DNA from: Mesorhizobium sangaii
Lineage (GTDB): Bacteria > Pseudomonadota > Alphaproteobacteria > Rhizobiales > Rhizobiaceae
DNA length: 64,000 nucleotides
NCBI RefSeq assembly: GCF_014207355.1
Contig: NZ_JACHEF010000002.1
Span: forward strand, 1,116,001 to 1,180,000
Direction: 5' to 3'
This document shows, piece after piece, positions 54,407 through 63,002 of this stretch (positions are counted from its first letter, which is position 1; each line of letters starts with the position of its first letter). Below the pieces are notes generated by a model. That model did not search any database and was not told the DNA's origin. It saw only the letters and a list, made by a program, of their open reading frames with translations. The translations under genes and the position numbers were made by a program.

Positions 54407-55186
54407 CTATCGGTCCGCTTGGTGCTGGAAGAACTGCAGGAACAGTTCCCGCTCTGTGGTGATGTCGAGTTTTTCGTAGATGCGGCGGCGATGGTTCTTG
54501 ACGGTTCCGACGGTGATACCGAGGCGCTCGGCGATGTTCGCCGTCGGGTGGCCGGCCAGGATCAGCTGAACCAACTCCCGCTCGCGCAGCGACAGCTCCG
54601 GCCACAGGCTTGCCGGGATGGTCGGCTCCTGCCGGGGCGAGGCGCCGGGGCCGGTCGGCGCCGAGGTGCGGGAGAACACGGTTCCGCGCGCCTTGATGTC
54701 GAGCGCATGCAACGCCTCGAACACCGGCAGCCGTTCGTCCAGCAGGGCGATCTCGCTGTCCTTGAATGCGGTGGCCGAGCGGTCGAGGAAAATGCCGAGG
54801 CACCAGTCGCCGCCATCGGCCAGCATGATGCCGACCTCGTCGCAGATTTCCGACTGCGCCAGGAAGCCGGCAATGTACTGGCCGCGCTTGGCCGCGTCGT
54901 CGGCAAGCCGCTTCAGCGGCATGATACCGAGCCTGCGCTCGCGCCGCCACGACGCGTAGAAGGGGTCGAAGACATAGTAGCTGGCGAGGTAGCGCTGCAC
55001 CATCTCGTCCGAAAAGCGCCGGTGCTTGACGAATTCGGGTGTCTGCGTCGCCGAATAGCGCGTCACGGTGACGAGGTCGTGCGCGATATCCGCGCCGATC
55101 AGGTCGATCAGGCAGTCGACATGCCTGTCCGTGCCGGTGGCGGCGATTGCTTTGGCGAGCGGCGCCCAGATGGTCCCCATGCGCAT
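54407..55186 (-). CDS. LuxR family transcriptional regulator
   Basis: A 259-residue regulator. The C-terminal LuxR/GerE helix-turn-helix (about residues 195-245) reads LSLRERELVQLILAGHPTANIAERLGITVGTVKNHRRRIYEKLDI. The N-terminal half is not a recognisable receiver or acyl-homoserine lactone domain, so it probably senses a small ligand through an unclassified fold. ATGs at 55186 and 55180 are both usable after AAAAGGG. It is divergent from the acetone carboxylase operon across 112 bases and is its likely regulator. Confidence 0.92.
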   Translation of the reverse strand: MRMGTIWAPLAKAIAATGTDRHVDCLIDLIGADIAHDLVTVTRYSATQTPEFVKHRRFSDEMVQRYLASYYVFDPFYASWRRERRLGIMPLKRLADDAAKRGQYIAGFLAQSEICDEVGIMLADGGDWCLGIFLDRSATAFKDSEIALLDERLPVFEALHALDIKARGTVFSRTSAPTGPGASPRQEPTIPASLWPELSLRERELVQLILAGHPTANIAERLGITVGTVKNHRRRIYEKLDITTERELFLQFFQHQADR

Positions 55187-55298
55187 GCCCTTTTCTCGGC
55201 GATGTCGGCCAGGCCGTCATTGTGTCTTTAGGCATATGGCGCGAAGCCACCCGCCGAATCTAGCCTAGGGACAACTTAGACCACATCCCGAGGCGACC

Positions 55299-57476
55299 GT
55301 GACCCAGCCCAACCTCACCGGCCCCATCGTTGGCAATTCGCCGATCATTGGCAATCCAATCGTCATCGGTATCGACGCCGGCGGCACCATGACCGACACG
55401 ATCCTTGTCGATCAGGACGGCCACTTCAAGATCGGCAAGTCGGCGACCACGCCGAAGAACGAAGCCGAAGGTTTCCTCGCCTCGGCCGAGGACGCGGCGG
55501 ATGCCTGGGGCATCTCGCTGGAACAGCTGTTTTCCGGCGTCAACGTCGTGCTCTATTCCGGCACTGGCATGCTCAACACGCTGCTGTCGCGCACCGGGCG
55601 CCGGCTCGGCCTGATCACCACCAAGGGCCTCGAGGACATGATCCTGATGGGCCGTGGCCTGCAGGCCTGGGCCGACTATTCCTATGCCGACCGGCTGCAT
55701 GCGGTGACCCACCATCATCCCGACCCGCTGGTGCCGCGCCGCCGCACCCATGGCGTGACCGAACGCATCGACCAGTTCGGCGACATCGTGCTGCCGCTCT
55801 ACGAGCATGAGGTTTCCGCCGCTGCAAGAAAACTGATCGCCGACAAGGTCGAGGCGATCTGCATCATGACGATCTTCTCGCACGTCAATCCGGTGCACGA
55901 GAAGCGCATCGCCAAGATCTGCCGCGAGGAGATCGCAAAAGCTGGCGCCGAAATCACCGTCTACACAAGCCACGAGGTTCGTCCGGTCATCCGCGAACAG
56001 TCGCGGCTAAACTCGGTGCTGATCGAGGCCTACGCCACCTCACGGGGCCGCAAACAGCTCAAGGGGATCGAAGACGTTTCGAAGAAATACGGCTTCAAAT
56101 ACGGCGTTCAGACGCTGCTCTCCTTCGGCGGCCTGACCTCGATCAATCATCCGCGCCTGCATGAAACCATGATTTCAGGCCCGATCGGCGGCATCCTGGG
56201 TGCGGCCTATGTCGGCAAGCTGATCGGCAACGACTCGCTGATCTGCTCGGACATGGGCGGCACTTCCTTCGACATGGGCGTCATCACGCGCGGCCAGACG
56301 CGGATCGAGAACGAGCCGCTGATGGACCGTTTCAAGCTCAACGTGCCGACGCTGCATCTCGACACCATCGGTGCGGGCGCCGGCATGATCCTCAAGGTCG
56401 ATCCGCTGACCAAGAAGGTCTCGCTCGGGCCGGAAAGCGCTGGCTCCGATCCTGGCCCGATCTGCTTCGCCAGGGGCGGTACCGAGCCGACCATCGCCGA
56501 TTGCGACGCCATCCTGGGGCGGCTGAACCCGTATTACTTCCTCGGCGGCAAGGTCGTGCTGCAGGTCGAGAAGGCTAGGGCAGCTTTCGAGGAGAAGTGC
56601 GCCCGCGTGCTCGGCGTTGGCGTCGAGGAGGCCGCCGAAGGCATGATCGACATGCTGGAAGCCGACGCCAACAACGCGCTGCGCCGCGTCATCTCCGGCC
56701 AGGGCATCCATCCCTCCGAGTTCACGCTGCTTTCCTACGGTGGTTCGGGTCCGCTGCACCTGGCCGGCTGCTCCAGGGGCATCGGCTTTAAGGACATCAT
56801 CACCTTCCAGTTCGCCGCCGCCTTCTCGGCTTTCGGATGCACCACCGCCGATTTCATGCGCCGCCATTCGGTGTCGACGCAGCACGACATCCCCTCGCGC
56901 GCCGACGAGGCGACGCTTGCCGCTTTCGGCGCCAAGGTCACCACGGTCTGGAACGATCTGACCAAGGCGGCGGTCGACGAGATGATCGCCGACGGCCACG
57001 CGCGCGAAAAGATCAGGACCGTGCCGTTCCTGATGATGCGCTACACCGGCCAGCTCGAGGACGTCGAAGTGATGGCGCCGCTTGCCGAGGTCAATTCGGC
57101 TGACGACATGCGCAAGGTGCTCGACGAGTTCGAGGCGGTCTACGCCAAGGTCAACCATCGCGTGTCGCGCTATGGCGAAGCCGGCTTCACCATCACCGAA
57201 CTCGGGCTGATCGCCACCGCCGACAAGGTCAAGCCGGTGCTGCTCAAGCGGCCGCTCGGTGCCTCCAATCCGGCTGCCGCCCACAAGGGTGTGCGCGAGG
57301 CCTATATCGGTGGCCGCTGGCACAAGGCCAATCTCTACGAGATGGATCTCCTGCAGCCCGGCCATGAGGTGATCGGCCCGGCCATCATCGAACATCCCGC
57401 CACGACGCTCGTCGTTCATCCGCAAGATCGCGTCCATGTCGATGAATGGACGCTGCTGCACTACACCCACGCTTGA
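55299..57476 (+). CDS. acxA: Acetone carboxylase beta subunit (hydantoinase A family)
   Basis: A 725-residue HyuA-type subunit, matching acetone carboxylase beta (about 717 residues). The N-terminal actin-like ATPase motif GIDAGGTMTDTILVDQDGHFK is near residue 24, LLSFGGLTSINHPRLHETMISGPIGG near 272 and CSDMGGTSFDMGVI near 318. The GTG start at 55299 has GAGG six bases upstream. Acetone carboxylase turns acetone plus bicarbonate into acetoacetate using ATP hydrolysed to AMP. The alpha and gamma genes follow in order. Acetophenone carboxylase-like activity is the main alternative, but three subunits of these sizes favour acetone. Confidence 0.9.
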   Translation: MTQPNLTGPIVGNSPIIGNPIVIGIDAGGTMTDTILVDQDGHFKIGKSATTPKNEAEGFLASAEDAADAWGISLEQLFSGVNVVLYSGTGMLNTLLSRTGRRLGLITTKGLEDMILMGRGLQAWADYSYADRLHAVTHHHPDPLVPRRRTHGVTERIDQFGDIVLPLYEHEVSAAARKLIADKVEAICIMTIFSHVNPVHEKRIAKICREEIAKAGAEITVYTSHEVRPVIREQSRLNSVLIEAYATSRGRKQLKGIEDVSKKYGFKYGVQTLLSFGGLTSINHPRLHETMISGPIGGILGAAYVGKLIGNDSLICSDMGGTSFDMGVITRGQTRIENEPLMDRFKLNVPTLHLDTIGAGAGMILKVDPLTKKVSLGPESAGSDPGPICFARGGTEPTIADCDAILGRLNPYYFLGGKVVLQVEKARAAFEEKCARVLGVGVEEAAEGMIDMLEADANNALRRVISGQGIHPSEFTLLSYGGSGPLHLAGCSRGIGFKDIITFQFAAAFSAFGCTTADFMRRHSVSTQHDIPSRADEATLAAFGAKVTTVWNDLTKAAVDEMIADGHAREKIRTVPFLMMRYTGQLEDVEVMAPLAEVNSADDMRKVLDEFEAVYAKVNHRVSRYGEAGFTITELGLIATADKVKPVLLKRPLGASNPAAAHKGVREAYIGGRWHKANLYEMDLLQPGHEVIGPAIIEHPATTLVVHPQDRVHVDEWTLLHYTHA

Positions 57477-57489
57477 GAGGGCGACCGCC

Positions 57490-59694
57490 ATGTTGGACAA
57501 ACCTGCCTCGGCCCTGCGCCTTCGCGAAAGACTGCTCGATTCCCAGCGGCTGATGGAAGAGACCGGCTGCTATGACGGCATCACGGAACTCACGCTGCGC
57601 AACCAGGATCCGCTGAAATTCGAGACGCTGCACACCAAGCTGCGCGCCTATTGCGTCTCGGCTCGCGAAATGGCCCGCCGCATCTCGGCTTCGCCCGGCG
57701 TGCGCGAGGTCGGCGAGATGGTGGTGGCGATCTACACGCCTGAGGGCGATGCCATCGCGCTCTCCAACGGCATCATGGTGCATGTCCACACGATGAGCCG
57801 CTTCATCAAGTGGATGATCAAGAAGAACTACGAGGAAAACCCGCGCATCCGCGAAGGCGACATCTTCGCCAACAACGACGCCTTCATCGGTACCGTGCAG
57901 GTGCCCGACGTGATGGACGTGGTGCCGATCTTCCATGAAGGCACGCTGGTCGGCTGGGCCGGTGCGGTCTGCCACGAGCTCGAAGCCGGCGGCATCACGC
58001 CCGGCGGCGACGTCTGCCTGGCGCAGGAGCGCTTCACCGAAGGCCTGTTCGTCTGCGCCGAGAAGATCGGAGAGAACGACGAGATCCGCCGCGACTATGT
58101 CATCCGCTGCGAGCGCAATCTGCGCATGCCGATCTACTGGGTGCTGGACGAAAAGGCCAAGGTCGCCTCCTGCATCGACATGCGCGAAAGCGTCAAGCAG
58201 CTGATCTCCGAGATCGGCCTCGACTACTGGATGAAGGTGTCGAAGGAGTTCATCGAGGAAGGCCGCCGCGCCCAGCTTGCCCGGACCCGCCAGCTCACCG
58301 TGCCCGGCATCTATCGCGGCCACACCTTCTATGGCCACGTCACAGCAGGCAAGCCCGGCTTCCAGCTGCTCGGCGATCCGGACTGGCTCTACAACATCCC
58401 GATCGAGATGGAGATCACCACCGACGGCAAGATCACCATGGACTTCGAGGGCACCCAGCCCTGGGGCTACCATTCGATGAACTGCACGCCGGCCGGCATG
58501 GACGGCGGCATGTTCGTGACCTTGACCCAGCACATGAATTTCGAAGGCCTGGTCAATGACGGCGCCTGGATGGCGACAGAGCTGAAACTGCCGCACGGCA
58601 CCTGGACCAACCCCGACAATGAGATGGTGGCGACTGCCACCTCATGGGCGCTGCTGCTGCCCGCCTATGGCGTGTTCCAGCGGCTGCTGTCGCGCAGCTT
58701 CATTGCCCGTGGTTTCGTCGAGGAGGCGTTCGTCGGCCAGGTCAACAGCCCGATGATCGAGATGGGCGGCGAAAGCCAGTACGGCACGCCGTTCGGCATG
58801 GCGCATTTCGAATGCGCCGCGGCCGGTTCCGGTGCGCTCGCCATCAAGGATGGCCTCGACACCGCCTATGTCGGCTGGAACCCGGAATCCGACATGGGCA
58901 ACATCGAGGTCTGGGAACAGTCGATGCCGATGGTCTATATCGGCCGTTCGATCGTGCCGAATTCCGGCGGTGCCGGCAAATATCGCGGCGGCTGTTCCTT
59001 CGTCTCGACCTGGCTGATCAACAAGACCCCGCATCTGCGGCTCCACACCTCGGAGCACTCTTCGCGTGTGTTCGACAATGGCGGCACGTGCGGCGGCTAT
59101 CCGGCACCGACCTGTCAGAAGCACCGCGCGGTGCGCAATTCCAACATCCATGAACTGGCGGCCAGGGGCGAACCGCTGGCGCATGCGCCAGGCATCGACC
59201 CGCATATGTCGGACTACGAGAAAAACATTGGCGGCGACCATGTCGTGGTCGAAGGCCCCTACATCACCTCGCCGCACAAGGAGGGCGACATCTTCAGCCA
59301 TTCCTACAATGGCGGCGGCGGCTATGGCGACGTGCTGGAGCGCGATCCGATCAAGACGGCATGGGATGTCGAGAATGGCTTTCTCACCCGCGAAGCGGCG
59401 GACCAGGTTTTCGGCATCGTGCTGAAGGATGATGAAGACGGTTATCCCAAGGCCGATATCGATGCGACCGTGACGCGTCGCGCCGCCATGCGCAAGGAGC
59501 GCCTGGCGAAGGCAATCCCGGTGGCGGACTGGATCGCGGCCGAGCGTGGCCGGGTCGAAAAGGCCGACTTCGCGCCCGAGGTGAAGAAAATGTACGCCAG
59601 CGCGATCAAGCTGTCGTCGCGCTTCACCAAGGATTTCAGTGATTTCTGGAACGTCGACGCCAGATCGATCTTCACGCCGGGAGCAAAGCCATGA
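57490..59694 (+). CDS. acxB: Acetone carboxylase alpha subunit (hydantoinase B family)
   Basis: A 734-residue HyuB-type subunit, near the 776 residues of characterised alpha subunits. GDIFANNDAFIGTVQVPDVMDVVPIFHEGTLVGWAGAVCHE and the late SEHSSRVFDNGGTCGGYPAPT and SHSYNGGGGYGDVLERDP are the family landmarks. In the known enzyme this subunit holds a manganese site and forms the carboxylation centre. The ATG at 57490 starts 13 bases after the beta gene. Its stop overlaps the gamma ATG (ATGA). Confidence 0.92.
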   Translation: MLDKPASALRLRERLLDSQRLMEETGCYDGITELTLRNQDPLKFETLHTKLRAYCVSAREMARRISASPGVREVGEMVVAIYTPEGDAIALSNGIMVHVHTMSRFIKWMIKKNYEENPRIREGDIFANNDAFIGTVQVPDVMDVVPIFHEGTLVGWAGAVCHELEAGGITPGGDVCLAQERFTEGLFVCAEKIGENDEIRRDYVIRCERNLRMPIYWVLDEKAKVASCIDMRESVKQLISEIGLDYWMKVSKEFIEEGRRAQLARTRQLTVPGIYRGHTFYGHVTAGKPGFQLLGDPDWLYNIPIEMEITTDGKITMDFEGTQPWGYHSMNCTPAGMDGGMFVTLTQHMNFEGLVNDGAWMATELKLPHGTWTNPDNEMVATATSWALLLPAYGVFQRLLSRSFIARGFVEEAFVGQVNSPMIEMGGESQYGTPFGMAHFECAAAGSGALAIKDGLDTAYVGWNPESDMGNIEVWEQSMPMVYIGRSIVPNSGGAGKYRGGCSFVSTWLINKTPHLRLHTSEHSSRVFDNGGTCGGYPAPTCQKHRAVRNSNIHELAARGEPLAHAPGIDPHMSDYEKNIGGDHVVVEGPYITSPHKEGDIFSHSYNGGGGYGDVLERDPIKTAWDVENGFLTREAADQVFGIVLKDDEDGYPKADIDATVTRRAAMRKERLAKAIPVADWIAAERGRVEKADFAPEVKKMYASAIKLSSRFTKDFSDFWNVDARSIFTPGAKP

Positions 59695-60185
59695 CCTCGT
59701 ACAGCAAGGAAGTCATCCGCGATCTGGCTGCTGGCCAGCTGCCCTGGCCGCAGACCCGGCGCATCATGAGCGCCTACAAGGACGATGATCGCTTCTTCAA
59801 GATGGTCGCGGTCTATCAGGACCGCGTCGCCTGGAAAGATCCAATCCTGCTGCCGGTCTCGGATCATCTCTTCATCTGCCAGAGCGGCGATGAGCGCATC
59901 ACCCGCTGCGAGTGCGGCCACTCCTTCGGTGACTATCGCAAGAACTGGAAGCTCAACGCCGCGATTAACGTGCGCAACACCGAGCAATCGCTGCGCGAGA
60001 TCTATCCGAACAGCGATCTTCCCGATCCCGAATGGATGGAAATCCGCGAATTCATCTGCCCGCAATGCGGCACCTTGCACGAGGTCGAGGCGGCGGCGCC
60101 GGGCTATCCGATCGTGCATGATTTCGAACCCGATCTCGAAGGTTTCTATCACGAATGGCTGGGCAAACCACTCCAGGGAACCTGA
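59691..60185 (+). CDS. acxC: Acetone carboxylase gamma subunit
   Basis: A 164-residue subunit, almost the 168 residues known for acetone carboxylase gamma. Cys73, Cys75 and His77 (CECGH) and Cys123/Cys126 (CPQCG) look like a zinc site. FPDPEWMEIREF-like and YHEWLG ending segments fit the family. It overlaps the alpha gene by four bases, so all three subunits are coupled. Its presence separates this operon from two-subunit hydantoinases. Confidence 0.92.
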   Translation: MTSYSKEVIRDLAAGQLPWPQTRRIMSAYKDDDRFFKMVAVYQDRVAWKDPILLPVSDHLFICQSGDERITRCECGHSFGDYRKNWKLNAAINVRNTEQSLREIYPNSDLPDPEWMEIREFICPQCGTLHEVEAAAPGYPIVHDFEPDLEGFYHEWLGKPLQGT

Positions 60186-60253
60186 TGTTGTGAACCGCGT
60201 CGCTGGCAAGGTAGCTTGGTTGCCCGCACCGAATTGTCTGGAGACCATGCCTG

Positions 60254-61081
60254 ATGACGAACCTTTCCGGCCGCAGCGCGATCATCACTGGCGGGTTTTC
60301 CGGAATGGGCTTTGCCATTGCCACGGCACTGGCTGAGTCTGGCGCCAATGTCGCCGTCGGCTCCTACATCGCGCCCGCCGGCGCCGACAAATCCGATGCC
60401 GCCTATTATCCCAGCGCCGGCGAAATCGAACGCGTGCGCGCGGCTTTTGCCGCCCATGGCACCAGGGTTCACGCCGCCCATCTCGATGTCCGCGACAGCG
60501 ACGTCACCAACCGATTCGTGGCGGAAGCCGAAGCCGCTATCGGCCCCGCCGACATATTGGTCAACGCCGCCGGCACCACCGCCGAGCAGCCGGTCTGCGG
60601 CCACTCCGACGCGCTGTGGGACAAGATCGTCGACACCAATCTGACTGGCGCCTTCCGCGTCACCCGTGCCGTGCTGCCGGGCATGATCGAACGCGGCTGG
60701 GGCCGTATCGTCAACATAGGCTCGACCGCCGCCTCCGTCGGCTGGAAGGACAACCCGGCCTATTGCGCTTCCAAGGCCGGCCTGCTCGGCCTGACCCGCT
60801 GCGTGGCGCTCGAAGGGGCGGCGCATGGCGTCACCTGTGTCATGATCAGTCCGACCTGGGTCGAGACCGAACTGATGCGCCGCAATGTGGCGCAGGTGGT
60901 CGAGCGCGAAGGCAAGGGGCGAACGGCGGAGCAAGCAATGGCTGAAATCGCCAACGGCAACCCGCAGCAGCGCCTCCTGCAGCCACAGGAGATCGCCGCT
61001 CTCGCCGTTTTCCTGTGCTCGGATCTGGCCAAGGGCATCACCATGGAAAACATACAGATCACCGGCGGAGCACTGTGGTAG
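60254..61081 (+). CDS. SDR family oxidoreductase, 3-hydroxybutyrate dehydrogenase-like
   Basis: A 275-residue classical SDR. The cofactor motif TGGFSGMG is at residues 12-19, NAAG near 98, a catalytic Ser in NIGSTAAS and YCASK near 174. An insertion of about 20 residues (YIAPAGADKSDAAYYPSAGE) follows the second strand, where NAD/NADP preference is set; this is unusual. It lies 68 bases after the gamma subunit on the same strand. Reduction of the acetoacetate product to 3-hydroxybutyrate would fit the context but is inference. Confidence 0.87.
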   Translation: MTNLSGRSAIITGGFSGMGFAIATALAESGANVAVGSYIAPAGADKSDAAYYPSAGEIERVRAAFAAHGTRVHAAHLDVRDSDVTNRFVAEAEAAIGPADILVNAAGTTAEQPVCGHSDALWDKIVDTNLTGAFRVTRAVLPGMIERGWGRIVNIGSTAASVGWKDNPAYCASKAGLLGLTRCVALEGAAHGVTCVMISPTWVETELMRRNVAQVVEREGKGRTAEQAMAEIANGNPQQRLLQPQEIAALAVFLCSDLAKGITMENIQITGGALW

Positions 61082-61282
61082 CGCCGATCCAGGCAATTGT
61101 AGCCTGATCTCGGCAATCGCCTCGCTGTAAGACAAGGTGACCGGATTTGCCATTGAGCGCAGGGCGCGATAGGTTATATTGCACTGCACAATGGAGACGC
61201 CGTTTATTGCACGCCCTTGTTTGCGGATATGCCGGTTGGCCCATGGCCTGCCGGCCTTGGGTCGCGCCGGCGGGACTCTGAC

Positions 61283-62596
61283 ATGAAGATTCCAAAGTCC
61301 CTGCTGGTCGATCCCGAGAAGAATTCGGTCTATGGCAGTTTTGCCGTGGCCGTCTCGATCTGGGCGTTTTCCTATTCGGTCATTTTTGGCCAGATCCTGA
61401 TCCTCGCCTACTATGCGGTCTGGCTGCCGCTCATCCTGGTTGACTACCGGCGGTTCCTGCGGCACCTGTCCAGTGCCTGGCTGCCGCTGCTGTTTGCCGC
61501 CTATGTCTGCCTCTCGGTCTTCTGGTCGCAGGCGCCCGGCATCACCGCGAGGACGTCGATCCAGTATTTTTCCCATATTGCCTGCGCCTACGTCGCGGCG
61601 CGCACCGTCAGCGTGCGCACATTGACCATAGGCGCCCTGATCGGGATATTCGTCGTCCTGCTCTATTCGCTGCGGGTCGGAAACTATTCCGAGGACGTTC
61701 TCGACGGCACCTACAACTTCGTCGGCGCTTTCGCCTCCAAGAACCAGATTGGCTTTGTCGCCTCGCTCGGCATCTATTTCTGCGTCGTATTCCTTGCTTT
61801 TTACAGGCGCGGCTGGCGGAGCGTCATCCTGGCGGTGCCTATCGTGCTGTTGTCGGCCTATCTGCTGGTCATTGCGCATTCCGCCACCTCGATGGCCTCG
61901 ATACCGGCGGTCCTGGCGTTGGTGGCGCTTCTTACCATGAGCAAGCTGCTGTCGCGGCGCTATCGCCGGGTGATTTTCCTGATCGGCGCCGGCCTGCTGG
62001 TCGTGGTTGCCTTCGTCGCCTTGAATCTCGGGCTGATGGACTTCGTCCTTGGCCTTTTCGGCAAGGATTCGACGCTCACCGGACGAACCTATCTGTGGGA
62101 GCAGGGCTGGAACGCCGTGCAGAAGGCGCCAATTCTCGGCCTCGGCTATGCCGCCTATTGGGTGCAGGGCTTCGCGGAAGCCGAGCGGCTGTGGAACGAA
62201 TTCTACATCACCACCCGCACCGGCTTCCACTTCCACAACACCTATATCGAAGCCCTTGTCGAACTGGGCTTCGTCGGAGCGACGCTGGTCTCGCTGATCA
62301 TGCTGCGCACGCTCTACGGCCACGTCTCGGCGGTGATCTTCAGGGCATGGCAAGCGGATTCCGTGATCCTCTTCGGCGTGATGGTGCTGCTCCTGATCCG
62401 CTCGTTCGTCGAGGTCGAGATTCTCAACCCCTACATCATGGGCTCCTTCCTGATGTATTTCAGCTTCTTCAAGCTGGCGCGGCTGCCGGTCACCCGCACC
62501 CGGTGGAGTCCCGCCTTCGAGCCCGCGGAGGCGGCGAAGAGAGAGGCTGCCTGGCCCAGGCATGTCAGTGGCCCGGCGGCCGCCAACCCATCCTGA
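61283..62596 (+). CDS. O-antigen ligase family / ExoQ-like polysaccharide polymerase
   Basis: A 437-residue polytopic protein with about eleven hydrophobic segments and the Wzy_C-type periplasmic loop. LTGRTYLWEQGWNAVQKAPILGLGYAAYW and FHFHNTYIEALVELGFVGATLVSL include the conserved Arg and His of this loop. Rhizobial ExoQ acts in polymerising exopolysaccharide repeat units at the inner membrane. I start at the ATG at 61283; an in-frame start at 61217 has no ribosome site. The ExoF-like export gene converges downstream, so this begins an exopolysaccharide region that runs off the window. Confidence 0.9.
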   Translation: MKIPKSLLVDPEKNSVYGSFAVAVSIWAFSYSVIFGQILILAYYAVWLPLILVDYRRFLRHLSSAWLPLLFAAYVCLSVFWSQAPGITARTSIQYFSHIACAYVAARTVSVRTLTIGALIGIFVVLLYSLRVGNYSEDVLDGTYNFVGAFASKNQIGFVASLGIYFCVVFLAFYRRGWRSVILAVPIVLLSAYLLVIAHSATSMASIPAVLALVALLTMSKLLSRRYRRVIFLIGAGLLVVVAFVALNLGLMDFVLGLFGKDSTLTGRTYLWEQGWNAVQKAPILGLGYAAYWVQGFAEAERLWNEFYITTRTGFHFHNTYIEALVELGFVGATLVSLIMLRTLYGHVSAVIFRAWQADSVILFGVMVLLLIRSFVEVEILNPYIMGSFLMYFSFFKLARLPVTRTRWSPAFEPAEAAKREAAWPRHVSGPAAANPS

Positions 62597-62640
62597 GCCA
62601 GTGCATGACGCTCGAGAGTGCGCAGCGGGTTTTGAGACAA

Positions 62641-62970
62641 GGACTGGCATAAAAACAAAGACTTGAAGCGTGTCGTATGAATCCCTTCAAACGCGACGCG
62701 CTTTATCGTTTCACAGCCTGAAGCGGGCCAAAGGAGGCTTCGCCTGGGAGCCTTCACCCAGGCAGGCCTGGCGCAAGGCGGGATCCATCCCTGGCGGGAA
62801 GGATTGAAACGCCGGATCGTGCAGGGGTTCCGGGGTCTGCTGGCTAGAACAATTCCAGGAAAAGTATGAAACGGTTTTCACGGGAAAAGCGCGTAGCGCT
62901 TTCCCTTAGGGAATTGCGTTAAAACAAAGAGTTAGGGCAGTTCGCCGTTTGCGTGAAACGGTGAACTGCT
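62641..62970. repeat. Composite rhizobial-type intergenic repeat
   Basis: The 397-base gap between the polymerase and export genes holds three stems and no gene. AAGCGTGTCG pairs with CGACGCGCTT (62666-62675, 62694-62703). GGGAAAAGCGC pairs with GCGCTTTCCC (62882-62905). GCAGTTCGCCGTTT pairs with AAACGGTGAACTGC (62937-62969). AAAACAAAGA occurs near both ends. The arrangement resembles the mosaic repeats I know from Rhizobium and Mesorhizobium intergenic DNA. The last stem may also end transcription from both convergent genes. Confidence 0.6.
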
Positions 62971-62973
62971 GGA

Positions 62974-63002
62974 GGGGTCTACTGGCTGGGGGTCTACTGG
63001 CT
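62974..63002 (-). repeat. 15-bp tandem duplication at the 3' end of the exoF-like gene
   Basis: GGGGTCTACTGGCT occurs at 62974-62987 and again at 62989-63002, a 15-base period. The second copy contains the stop codon of the export gene; the first repeats that stop in frame five codons further on. Confidence 0.8.

Noticed and set aside
60149..62650. 833-codon reverse frame spanning the SDR and polymerase genes
   Set aside because: It runs across two well-supported forward genes and their intergenic region, with Arg/Gln/Asp-rich composition typical of antisense frames in GC-rich DNA.
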